6,708 nt of DNA from an uncultured Enterocloster sp. (lineage in GTDB: Bacteria > Bacillota > Clostridia > Lachnospirales > Lachnospiraceae). The position numbers were made by a program, and so were the translations under genes. A model generated the notes under the pieces. It saw only the letters and a program-made list of their open reading frames with translations, made no database searches and was not told the origin of the DNA. Below, piece after piece: positions 1 through 6,703 of the stretch. The DNA is taken from the NCBI GenBank assembly GCA_944382045.1, contig CALWMT010000151.1, forward strand, positions 1-6,708, given 5' to 3'. Position 1 is the stretch's first letter. Every line of letters begins with the position of its first letter.

Positions 1-842
1 TGGAGGCCGGAAACCGTACGGGGAAGGGCAGCAGCCTTTTTAAAATCGGCCCGCTGAAAATGCTGGGGGACGGCTCTCTGGGCTCCCGGACCGCCTTCTT
101 GAGCCGGCCCTACGCGGATGACGCCTCCACCCGCGGCATCCCCGTGTTCACCCAGGAGGCCCTGGATGAGATGGCGGCCTATGCCAATGCCCAGGGAATG
201 CAGATGGCGGTCCACGCCATCGGGGACGCCTGCCTGGACCGGGTGCTGGCGGCCTATGAGAAGGCCCTAAGGGCCTGTCCCAGGCCAGACCACCGGCATG
301 GCATTGTCCACTGCCAGATTACCCGGCCGGATCAGCTGGCGAAAATCAGCCGCATGAAGCTGCACGTCTACGCTCAGAGCATTTTCCTGGACTACGACAT
401 CCACATGGTGCGGGAGCGGGTGGGGGAGGAGCTGGCCTCCACAAGCTACAGCTGGAAGACCCTGCTGCGGGGGCAGACCACCGTGAGCAACGGATCTGAC
501 TGCCCGGTGGAGCTGCCAAGCGTGGTGGCCGGCATTCAGTGCGCGGTGACCCGGACGACCCTGCGGGATCACGTGGGGCCCTATCTGCCGGACGAGGCCT
601 TCACAGTGCAGGAGGCCCTGGACAGCTATACCATCGGTGGCGCTTACGCCAGCTTTGAGGAGCAGGTGAAGGGGAAAATTGCCCCAGGCATGCTGGCAGA
701 TTTTGTGGTGCTGGGAGAGAACCCGTTCGAAGTTCCGGCGGACCGGCTGAGGGAGATTTCTGTGGAGGAGGTATATCTGGGAGGAAGACGGGTGTTTGAG
801 AGACAGCGGCCAAGAATTTTTATGCACAGAGTCAGTGGTTAA
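1..842 (+). CDS. Amidohydrolase family 3 (YtcJ-like) protein, C-terminal part, 5' end outside window
   Basis: The reading frame is open from the first base (first full codon at 3), so the ATG at 60 is an internal methionine: the residues before it (FKIGPLK) belong to the conserved family block that continues as MLGDGSLGSRTA. About 279 residues are present; the family is usually near 530-550, so roughly the N-terminal half, including the HxH metal motif, is missing. Visible landmarks are VHAIGD (His codon 213-215), the RHGIVHCQ block (second His at 309-311), and NGSDCP (Asp codon 498-500), which in this TIM-barrel superfamily supply metal ligands and the catalytic Asp. The tail (GKIAPGMLADFVVL) is the usual beta-sandwich closure. 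Members hydrolyse C-N bonds of amides or related compounds; the substrate cannot be told from sequence. It ends 113 bases before the peptidase gene and precedes that gene's promoter, so it is probably in a separate or only partly linked transcript. Family call is firm, substrate unknown. Confidence 0.9.
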   Translation, partial: EAGNRTGKGSSLFKIGPLKMLGDGSLGSRTAFLSRPYADDASTRGIPVFTQEALDEMAAYANAQGMQMAVHAIGDACLDRVLAAYEKALRACPRPDHRHGIVHCQITRPDQLAKISRMKLHVYAQSIFLDYDIHMVRERVGEELASTSYSWKTLLRGQTTVSNGSDCPVELPSVVAGIQCAVTRTTLRDHVGPYLPDEAFTVQEALDSYTIGGAYASFEEQVKGKIAPGMLADFVVLGENPFEVPADRLREISVEEVYLGGRRVFERQRPRIFMHRVSG

Positions 843-866
843 TGCTGAAAAAACGTTAAAAAATGG

Positions 867-895
867 TTGACGTTGTATGAACTACTATTTATAAT
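867..895 (+). promoter_or_regulatory. Sigma-A type promoter for the peptidase-importer operon
   Basis: The -35 box TTGACG (867-872) is one base from the TTGACA consensus and the -10 box TATAAT (890-895) is a perfect match, with the optimal 17-base spacer. It lies in the only AT-rich stretch of the window. The expected transcription start is near 902, giving a leader of about 54 bases before the ATG at 956. There is no extended -10 TG. The match suggests strong intrinsic activity, so regulation, if any, is likely by a repressor or a global factor. Confidence 0.85.
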
Positions 896-917
896 TATGT
901 AGATGTTTTTACAAATT

Positions 918-929
918 TAATCTTGATTA
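918..929. promoter_or_regulatory. Possible operator palindrome in the 5' leader
   Basis: The sequence TAATC-TT-GATTA is a palindrome with perfect 5-base arms around a 2-base centre, about 16-27 bases downstream of the predicted transcription start and upstream of the ribosome binding site. This position would suit a repressor that blocks elongation or promoter clearance. The arms are short and the region is AT-rich, so chance is a real alternative. It does not match a known operator that I can name. Confidence 0.3.
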
Positions 930-943
930 TAAAAAAGAGGTTT

Positions 944-948
944 GGGAG
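944..948 (+). promoter_or_regulatory. Ribosome binding site deciding the peptidase start
   Basis: GGGAG sits 7 bases before the ATG at 956. The longer in-frame alternative, TTG at 923, has no purine-rich site in front of it (the preceding bases are T- and A-rich) and lies inside the leader palindrome, so the ATG is preferred. Confidence 0.8.
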
Positions 949-955
949 AATTGCC

Positions 956-2770
956 ATGAAAACTTGCAAGGAATTGGAGGAGGCTGTCTGCAGGGAATTG
1001 AGCATTGCCCGCATGAAGCAGGACGCAGAGGCGTTCAGCAAATGGGAGCGCTATTCCGGTTCACCGGATGGGGAGGCGTCCGTAGACTATCTGATTGGGG
1101 AGCTGGACAAGGCAGGCATTGCAAATGAACGGCTCCGCTATGAGCTGCTTAGAAGCCTTCCGGTGAAGGCCTCCGTGACGGTGAAGACGCCGGAGTCCTG
1201 GACGATGGAGGCCACGGCGGCTGTGTACAGCGGCCAGGCGCAGGGACTGGAGGGTGAGCTTTTGTGGGACGAGGCCTGTCTGGCGGAGCACCTGACGGAC
1301 CTGGAGCTTGCAGAGCGCTATGAGAGGATGAAGGGAAGGATCGTCCTCACCTATGATATCAGCTTTTCCTTCTACTATGAGGCGGCCCGCGCAGGGGCGC
1401 TGGGAATCGTCGCCATCTGGCCCAAGGAGCTGCACCACCACGACACCATGGGCGGTGTGTGGGGCATGCCGGGAACCAGAGACAGGGATCTCTACCCCTA
1501 TCTGCCCTATGTGCAGGTGATTGACGAGGATGGGCGCAGATTGCGCCAGCTGGTGTCGGAGGGGCCGGTTACGGTCTCCATGGAGATTGCGATGGACAAC
1601 CGGGTGGTTACATCCAGCATGCCCATTGCCACAATTCCCGGAAGGAGTGAGAAGTTCGTCCTCCTCAGCGGGCATTACGATTCCTGGTACGAGGGCATGA
1701 CGGACAACGGGGCGGCCAATGTGCTGATGCTGGAGATCGCGCGTGTGCTCAAGGCGCACCAGGATGAGCTGTACCGGACGGTGGTCATCGCCTGGTGGTC
1801 CGGCCATTCGGACGGGCGCTATTCCGGCTCCGCCTGGTACTGCGACCATTATTACGAATATCTGCGGAACAACTGTGTGGCCCACATCAACATGGACATC
1901 TGCGGATGCAGGGGGAGCAATGCAGTGCGCTTTGACATGACAGGGATGGAGGGAGATGCCTTCAACGATGCATTCCTGGCGCCCTACAACAGGAGAAAGC
2001 CTCTGCCTTACCGGCCTCTTGACCGCTCCAGCGATCAGACCTTCTGGGGCGTTTTGACGCCGGTATCCATTGCGCCGCAGTTCTACATCGACGATGAGAC
2101 CAAGCCGCAGCCCCAAAGGAGTGAAAACATTTTGGAGCAGCCGGCGATGCCGCCGGCCTTCGGCGTGGGCGGCCCCTTCTACTGGTGGCATACGAAGGAA
2201 GACACCCTGGACAAGATTGGCGATGATGTTCTTGCGCGGGACTGCGAGATTGGAGCGCGGCTGGTGTGCCGCTATGCCATGGAAAACCCCCTTCCCCTGG
2301 ATATACCGGGATTCATGGAGGAGATGGAGCGGTATTTCCGAGCCTTTAAGGAAGCGCTGGATCCCGCCTTCGATGTGAGCCCTGTCCTGGCGGCTATCAA
2401 GAGGACCCGCAGGGCCATGGAGCGCCTGACCGCAGCCATGGACGGGCGCAGCGATACGGATGATGTGCTGATGCGGACGGCAGGCGAGCTGGTCCGGCTG
2501 AAATTCACCTACTCCAGCCCCTACAAGCATGACTATGCGGTGGAGCATGAGCCCTACGGCGTGTTCGCATCCCTGCTGGGCGTGCACAGGGAGAACACCA
2601 CAGAGGAGCTGTATCTGATGCACGGCACAGACTTTGTGCGCCAGAGAAATCGGATGGTGTTCCAGCTGAATCAGGTGTGCGAGGCGGCGGAGCTTGCGCT
2701 TTACCGCTGGAGGGCAGCGGACCTGGAGGCCTCCAGCGGCCTCGCGGACGGCGTCCACGGCGCATTTTAG
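956..2770 (+). CDS. M28-like metallopeptidase homologue with PA domain and atypical active site
   Basis: A 604-residue protein with no signal peptide or membrane segment, so probably cytoplasmic. Order of parts: N-terminal helical region (about 1-90), PA-type domain (about 95-215, with GRIVL at 127-131 followed by an Ala/Gly-rich helix), M28 catalytic domain (about 225-450), and a mostly helical C-terminal region (450-604). M28 enzymes are co-catalytic zinc aminopeptidases or carboxypeptidases. The expected metal ligands are visible: H240 in GHYDSW, D250 in TDNGAAN, D314 in NMDICG and H412 in WWHTKEDT. The usual Glu-Glu pair (general base plus zinc ligand) is not seen; the equivalent strand reads WWSGHSDGRYSGS (280-292), with G283-H284-S285 at or near that place. 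The fold assignment is therefore firm, but activity and metal content are uncertain. It is the first gene after the promoter at 867-895 and lies 15 bases before the importer permease, which suggests a role in processing imported peptides or related amides (inference). ATG 956 was chosen for its ribosome binding site. Confidence 0.85.
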   Translation: MKTCKELEEAVCRELSIARMKQDAEAFSKWERYSGSPDGEASVDYLIGELDKAGIANERLRYELLRSLPVKASVTVKTPESWTMEATAAVYSGQAQGLEGELLWDEACLAEHLTDLELAERYERMKGRIVLTYDISFSFYYEAARAGALGIVAIWPKELHHHDTMGGVWGMPGTRDRDLYPYLPYVQVIDEDGRRLRQLVSEGPVTVSMEIAMDNRVVTSSMPIATIPGRSEKFVLLSGHYDSWYEGMTDNGAANVLMLEIARVLKAHQDELYRTVVIAWWSGHSDGRYSGSAWYCDHYYEYLRNNCVAHINMDICGCRGSNAVRFDMTGMEGDAFNDAFLAPYNRRKPLPYRPLDRSSDQTFWGVLTPVSIAPQFYIDDETKPQPQRSENILEQPAMPPAFGVGGPFYWWHTKEDTLDKIGDDVLARDCEIGARLVCRYAMENPLPLDIPGFMEEMERYFRAFKEALDPAFDVSPVLAAIKRTRRAMERLTAAMDGRSDTDDVLMRTAGELVRLKFTYSSPYKHDYAVEHEPYGVFASLLGVHRENTTEELYLMHGTDFVRQRNRMVFQLNQVCEAAELALYRWRAADLEASSGLADGVHGAF

Positions 2771-2785
2771 GAAAGGACGGTAATC

Positions 2786-3754
2786 ATGGCGCGGTACATA
2801 ATTAAGAGAATATTAATGGCAATCCCCGTTCTCATCGGGGCGACCTTTTTGGTATTTGCCATCATGGATTTTACACCCAGCGACCCGGCCCGCATCATCC
2901 TGGGCAGCAATGCCACGGAGGAGGCGCTGGCCAATCTGCGGGCGTCCATGGGGTTAAATGACCCCTTCCTTGTCCGGTATGGCCGTTTCCTCTTAGGCCT
3001 GCTCCACGGGGATCTGGGAACCTCCTACCGAAACAATAAGGATGTGTTTGAGCTGATCCTGGGACGCCTGGGAAATACAGTGGTTCTGGCCACGTCAGGC
3101 ATCCTGTTTTCTGTGATCGTGGGCATTCCCGTGGGAATCATCTCTGCGATTAAGCAGTATTCCCGGCTGGACAACATCACCATGTTCATCACCCTGTTTT
3201 TGATGGCAGTCCCCACCTTCTGGTTTGCCCTGATTCTGGTGATTATCTTTTCCCTGAATCTCGGCTGGCTGCCCTCCTCCGGCATGCAGCACGGGTTCCC
3301 GGATAACCTGATCAGCCTGATTCTTCCCACGCTGACCCTGGGATGCGGCTATGCGGCCCTCATTGCCAGGACCACACGGTCCTCGGTGCTGGAGGTGGTG
3401 CGGCAGGACTACATCGACATGGCGCGGGCAAAGGGCCTGACGGAGAATGCGGTTATCTGGAAGCATATGCTGAAAAATGCCCTGATCCCCATCGTCACGG
3501 TGGTTGGTCTGAACTTTGGAACCCTTTTGGGCGGATCCGTTCTGACGGAATCCATATTTTCCTGGCCCGGCGTAGGGCGGTTCGTGGTGGAATCCATCTC
3601 CTACAAGGACACGCCGGCGGTGCTGGGAAGCGTGGTCACTCTGGCAATCCTGTTCACACTTGTCAACCTGGTGGTGGATCTCCTCTATGCCTTTTTGGAC
3701 CCCAGGATCAAGTCTGAATACCAATCATCGTGGAAGAGGTCAAAGAAAAAATGA
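2786..3754 (+). CDS. dppB: Peptide/nickel-type ABC transporter permease, DppB/OppB family
   Basis: A 322-residue inner-membrane permease of the binding-protein-dependent transport family, typical length. It begins with the family hallmark: MARYIIKRIL followed by the first membrane helix (about 9-29), then an outside domain (30-95) with the DPAR, GLNDP and GDLGTS blocks. Further helices are at about 98-121, 132-157, 174-195, 235-258 and 282-308. The cytoplasmic EAA-like coupling loop is around 205-235 (DMARAKGL, then LKNALIP), which docks on the ATPases. The end (DLLYAFLDPRIK) is also characteristic, followed by a Lys-rich tail. AAAGGA at 2772-2777 lies 8 bases before the ATG. Its stop overlaps the next permease's start. 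The family transports di- and oligopeptides, nickel, glutathione and some sugars; the symbol denotes the family position, not a proven substrate. Confidence 0.93.
   Translation: MARYIIKRILMAIPVLIGATFLVFAIMDFTPSDPARIILGSNATEEALANLRASMGLNDPFLVRYGRFLLGLLHGDLGTSYRNNKDVFELILGRLGNTVVLATSGILFSVIVGIPVGIISAIKQYSRLDNITMFITLFLMAVPTFWFALILVIIFSLNLGWLPSSGMQHGFPDNLISLILPTLTLGCGYAALIARTTRSSVLEVVRQDYIDMARAKGLTENAVIWKHMLKNALIPIVTVVGLNFGTLLGGSVLTESIFSWPGVGRFVVESISYKDTPAVLGSVVTLAILFTLVNLVVDLLYAFLDPRIKSEYQSSWKRSKKK
3735..3739 (+). promoter_or_regulatory. Weak ribosome binding site for the DppC-like gene, inside the upstream gene
   Basis: AGAGG lies 11 bases before ATG 3751, a slightly long spacing. The alternative GTG at 3730 has no purine-rich site within reach (the closest AGGA is 22 bases away). 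With the ATGA stop-start overlap, translational coupling to dppB is likely. Confidence 0.5.
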
Positions 3755-4665
3755 ATACAGCGAATCAGATAGAAAATCAGGAGATGCAGGAGGAAAAGGT
3801 GCGCTCCCTCTGGAAGCAGTCCCTGATTCAGTTTAAGCACAACCGGCTGGCGGTTGCGGGCTTTGTGATCATTCTGCTCTTTATCGTGGTGATCCTTGCG
3901 ACCATCGGCATTGATCTGGCAACAAACTATGCCTTTTATGACGAATACATTGTCAAGCAGGACCTGACGCTTCGGCTGGCAAAGCCCAGCCTGGCCCATC
4001 CCTTCGGCTGTGATGAATTTGGCCGGGATCTGCTTCTGCGGATTCTGTGGGGAACCAAGCTGTCGATGGCCATCGGCGTGGTGGCGATCTCCCTGTCTGT
4101 GATCATGGGGGCTCCCTTTGGCATGATCGCCGCATTTTACGGCGGCAAGGTGGACAATGTGATCATGCGCGTCATGGACGTGCTGCTGGCAGTTCCCTAC
4201 ATGCTGCTTGCCATGGCGATCGTGGCGGCGCTGGGAACCAGTACGGTCAATCTGCTGCTGGCCCTGGCAGTTTCCGGCATCGCCAAGTATGCCCGCATTG
4301 CCCGCGCAGCGGTTCTGACGGTAAAGGACAGCGAATTTGTGGAGGCTGCACGGGCGGTGGGCGCCAGCGATGCAACCATCCTTTTCAAGTACATTCTGCC
4401 CAATGCCCTGGCTCCGATCCTGGTGCAGATCTCCCTGGGAATCGGCGACTCCATTCTGGCAGTAGCGGGCCTCTCCTATCTGGGACTGGGCGTGCAGCCG
4501 CCCCAGCCGGAGTGGGGGGCGATCCTCACCACGGCCAGGACCTACATGCGGGACGCGTGGCACATCTCCGTGTTCCCCGGCCTGTTCTTGATTCTGGCGG
4601 TAATTGCCTTCAATCTGTTTGGCGACGGCCTGCGGGATGCCTTGGATCCCAAGCTGAAGCGGTAA
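3751..4665 (+). CDS. dppC: Peptide/nickel-type ABC transporter permease, DppC/OppC family
   Basis: A 304-residue inner-membrane permease that pairs with DppB. The N-terminus has a cytoplasmic stretch (1-30, with the FKHNRLAVAG entry typical of the OppC N-terminal domain) and the first helix at about 33-54. The outside segment contains HPFGCDEFGRD (83-93), the family block usually read as HPLGTDELGRD. Further helices lie at about 103-127, 140-162, 164-182, 215-240 and 270-293. The EAA loop is textbook: EAARAVG (198-204) followed by IxLP (215-217 region) and NALAP. It ends in the normal LDPKLKR. ATG 3751 gives a 4-base ATGA overlap with dppB and was preferred to GTG 3730, which would add seven residues without a ribosome binding site. 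The length is normal for the family. The substrate is not determined by this subunit. Confidence 0.92.
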   Translation: MNTANQIENQEMQEEKVRSLWKQSLIQFKHNRLAVAGFVIILLFIVVILATIGIDLATNYAFYDEYIVKQDLTLRLAKPSLAHPFGCDEFGRDLLLRILWGTKLSMAIGVVAISLSVIMGAPFGMIAAFYGGKVDNVIMRVMDVLLAVPYMLLAMAIVAALGTSTVNLLLALAVSGIAKYARIARAAVLTVKDSEFVEAARAVGASDATILFKYILPNALAPILVQISLGIGDSILAVAGLSYLGLGVQPPQPEWGAILTTARTYMRDAWHISVFPGLFLILAVIAFNLFGDGLRDALDPKLKR

Positions 4666-4678
4666 GGGGGAAAGTGGT

Positions 4679-5668
4679 ATGGAACATTTATTGGAAATAA
4701 AGGATTTACAGGTGCGGTATCACACGGAGGACGGGACGGTATATGCCCTAAACCATGTGGACCTGGAGCTGGACGACGGGGAAACCCTGGGACTGGTGGG
4801 CGAGACCGGCGCGGGCAAGACCACTCTGGCCAAGAGCATCATGCGGCTCATCCCCAATCCGCCGGGAAGGATCGAGGGCGGAACGATCGAATTTGAGGGG
4901 AAGGACCTGCTGGCGGCCAGCGAGAGCGAGATCCGCGGCGTGCGCGGCAATCAGATCTCCATGATTTTTCAGGATCCCATGTCCTCCCTGAACCCCGTGA
5001 TGTGTGTGGGCGATCAGATTGCCGAGGTGGTCCGGGTCCACGAGAAATGCTCCAAGGAGGATGCCCAAAAGCGCGCTCTCGAGATGCTGGAGACGGTGGG
5101 AATTCCTGCGGAGCGCGCCAGCGATTATCCCCACCAGTTTTCCGGGGGCATGAAGCAGCGTGTGGTTATCGCCATTGCCCTGGCCTGCAATCCCCGGGTG
5201 CTGATCGCGGATGAGCCCACTACGGCTCTGGATGGGACCATCCAGGCCCAGGTGCTGGACATGATGCGCCGCCTTCGGGACAAATATCACACCGCTACCC
5301 TGCTCATCACCCATGATCTGGGCGTGGTGGCACAGATGTGCGAGCGGGTGGCGATTATTTATGCCGGCGAGGTGGTGGAGTCCGGCTCTGTCCACGATAT
5401 TTTTAAGAGGACCCTGCACCCCTACACGGAGGGACTTCTGGGGGCAATTCCCCAGGTGCACCTCAATGTGCGGCGGCTGAGCCCCATCGAGGGGCTGATG
5501 CCGGATCCCACGATTCAGCGCAGCGGCTGTCCCTTTGCGGAGCGGTGCAGATACGCTATGGAAAAATGTCACAGCGCCCATCCGGAGTTCATGACAGTGG
5601 GCGATGGGCATAAGGTGCGCTGCTTTAAGGTAGAAGAGGAAATGAAACACACAGGAGGGGAGCAGTGA
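4679..5668 (+). CDS. dppD: Peptide ABC transporter ATPase, DppD/OppD family
   Basis: A 329-residue cytoplasmic ATPase that powers import together with the DppF-like partner. Motifs are complete: Walker A GETGAGKTT (41-49), Q-loop Q98 in FQDPMSSLNP, signature FSGGMKQR (154-161), Walker B VLIADEP (174-180) with catalytic E179, D-loop ALD (183-185) and switch H212. Two departures from the common family pattern are visible: Walker A reads GETGAG rather than GESGSG, and the D-loop is followed by Gly186 where Val is usual (ALDGTIQAQ). The C-terminal oligopeptide-transporter extension contains four cysteines, C284, C290, C297 and C315 (CX5C-X6-C-X17-C). A homologous DppD has been shown structurally to bind an Fe-S cluster there. 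AAGGGGG at 4664-4670 lies 8 bases before the ATG, and the gap to dppC is 13 bases. Confidence 0.93.
   Translation: MEHLLEIKDLQVRYHTEDGTVYALNHVDLELDDGETLGLVGETGAGKTTLAKSIMRLIPNPPGRIEGGTIEFEGKDLLAASESEIRGVRGNQISMIFQDPMSSLNPVMCVGDQIAEVVRVHEKCSKEDAQKRALEMLETVGIPAERASDYPHQFSGGMKQRVVIAIALACNPRVLIADEPTTALDGTIQAQVLDMMRRLRDKYHTATLLITHDLGVVAQMCERVAIIYAGEVVESGSVHDIFKRTLHPYTEGLLGAIPQVHLNVRRLSPIEGLMPDPTIQRSGCPFAERCRYAMEKCHSAHPEFMTVGDGHKVRCFKVEEEMKHTGGEQ
5653..5660 (+). promoter_or_regulatory. Strong ribosome binding site for the DppF-like gene, inside dppD
   Basis: AGGAGGGG ends 7 bases before ATG 5668 but only 4 bases before the in-frame GTG at 5665. The spacing favours the ATG, which overlaps the dppD stop by one base (TGATG). 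Confidence 0.75.
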
Positions 5669-6624
5669 TGGAGCATCAAGGACTTTTGGAGGTCAGAAAT
5701 CTGAAAAAATACTTTGACACGCCCCGGGGCCCTCTCCAGGCAGTGGACAATGTATCCTTCTCCATTGAGAAGGGAAAGACCCTGGGAGTGGTGGGGGAGT
5801 CCGGATGCGGAAAATCCACTCTGGGCCGAACCATTCTCCGGCTTCAGGAGCCCACCTCCGGGGAGATCTGGTTTAAGGGGGAGAACATTGCAGCCTACAA
5901 CAAGAAGCAGGTGAAGGCAATGCGCTCCAAGCTGCAGATCATTTTCCAGGACCCCTATTCATCCTTAAATCCCCGTATGACGGTGAGCCAGGCCATTGAG
6001 GCGCCGCTGGTGCTCCAGGGGGTCTACAGCAAAAAGGATCGGGCCGGCCTGCAGAAAAAGGTGCGGGAGATGATGGATCTGGTGGGACTGGCCCACCGCT
6101 TTGCCAACTCCTATCCCCACGAGCTGGACGGCGGGCGCAGGCAGAGAATCGGCATTGCCCGCGCTCTGGCATTGAACCCGGAGTTTGTTGTCTGCGATGA
6201 GCCGGTGTCCGCCCTGGATGTGTCCATCCAGGCGCAGGTGCTGAATCTGATGCAGGACCTTCAGGAGCAGATGGGACTGACCTATCTGTTTATCACCCAT
6301 GATTTGTCGGTTGTGAAGCATCTGTCCGACGATATCGTGGTTATGTATCTGGGACAGCTGGTGGAGCGTGCCAAGCCCCAGGAGCTTTTTGACCATCCGC
6401 TTCACCCCTATACCCAGGCGCTGCTCTCCGCAATTCCCATCCCGGATCCCGATATCAGGATGGAGCGGGAGGTACTGCGGGGCGAGCTGAGCTCCCCCAT
6501 CAATATGGGAGAGGGGTGCCGCTTTGCCAAGCGCTGCCCCCACGCCAGGCCGGAGTGCGGGCAGCCGATCAGGGAGCGGGAGGTGTCCCCAGGGCACTTC
6601 GTATCCTGCCATCTGGTGCAGTGA
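5668..6624 (+). CDS. dppF: Peptide ABC transporter ATPase, DppF/OppF family
   Basis: A 318-residue cytoplasmic ATPase, the second half of the heterodimeric motor. Motifs: Walker A GESGCGKST (43-51), Q-loop Q94 in FQDPYSSLNPRM, Walker B FVVCDEP (173-179) with catalytic E178, D-loop SALD (181-184) then VSIQAQ, and switch H211. The ABC signature is degenerate: LDGGRRQR (153-160) in place of LSGGQRQR, so both the Ser that contacts the ATP gamma-phosphate and the Gln are changed. I recall this variant from DppF-like proteins of Clostridia, so it is probably lineage-specific rather than a disabling mutation. The C-terminal extension again carries four cysteines, C284, C290, C297 and C314, nearly the same spacing as in the DppD-like partner. 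The start at ATG 5668 was chosen over GTG 5665 by ribosome-binding-site spacing and gives a 1-base overlap with dppD. It is the last complete gene of the operon. Confidence 0.93.
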   Translation: MEHQGLLEVRNLKKYFDTPRGPLQAVDNVSFSIEKGKTLGVVGESGCGKSTLGRTILRLQEPTSGEIWFKGENIAAYNKKQVKAMRSKLQIIFQDPYSSLNPRMTVSQAIEAPLVLQGVYSKKDRAGLQKKVREMMDLVGLAHRFANSYPHELDGGRRQRIGIARALALNPEFVVCDEPVSALDVSIQAQVLNLMQDLQEQMGLTYLFITHDLSVVKHLSDDIVVMYLGQLVERAKPQELFDHPLHPYTQALLSAIPIPDPDIRMEREVLRGELSSPINMGEGCRFAKRCPHARPECGQPIREREVSPGHFVSCHLVQ

Positions 6625-6644
6625 AAAAGCATGAAGGGATAGCA

Positions 6645-6670
6645 GCGGACCGGAATTGATTCCGGCCCGT
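6645..6670 (+). other. Intergenic hairpin without a U-tract
   Basis: CCGGAA (6650-6655) pairs perfectly with TTCCGG (6660-6665) around a TTGA loop. Beyond an A-C mismatch (6649/6666) three more pairs and a G-T wobble extend the stem to 6645/6670. The bases after it (TACCATAATG) are not T-rich, so it does not fit a classic intrinsic terminator. It lies 20 bases after the dppF stop and 33 bases before the next start. It could be an mRNA-stabilising or processing structure, or a weak attenuator. Confidence 0.5.
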
Positions 6671-6687
6671 TACCATAATGAAAATCT

Positions 6688-6694
6688 AAGGAGG
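6688..6694 (+). promoter_or_regulatory. Consensus ribosome binding site for the gene starting at 6704
   Basis: AAGGAGG is a perfect anti-Shine-Dalgarno match, 9 bases before the ATG at 6704. It is among the best translation signals in the window and suggests a highly translated product. Confidence 0.85.
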
Positions 6695-6703
6695 ACTACG
6701 AGA

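Noticed and set aside
843..876. Intrinsic terminator after the amidohydrolase
   Set aside because: Only a weak AACGT/ACGTT pairing (852-856 with 870-874) with a 13-base loop, no GC-rich stem and no following T-run; it also overlaps the -35 box.
923..955. Upstream TTG start for the peptidase, adding 11 residues
   Set aside because: No ribosome binding site precedes it, it lies within the leader palindrome, and the ATG at 956 has GGGAG at good spacing.
1061..2758. Long minus-strand open frame of 565 codons opposite the peptidase gene
   Set aside because: It mirrors the GC-rich codon pattern of the sense gene, has a His/Arg/Gly-rich composition with no recognisable domain, and the sense strand has clear M28 motifs.
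3730..3750. GTG start for the DppC-like permease, adding 7 residues
   Set aside because: No Shine-Dalgarno site in range; ATG 3751 gives the common ATGA stop-start overlap.
3685..4563. Minus-strand open frame opposite dppC (and similar ones opposite dppB, dppD and dppF)
   Set aside because: The translations are His/Gln/Gly-rich shadows without motifs, while the sense frames encode complete conserved transporter subunits.
6656..6679. Possible promoter (TTGATT ... CATAAT) before the gene at 6704
   Set aside because: The spacer is only 12 bases and the -35-like part is the loop and arm of the hairpin.
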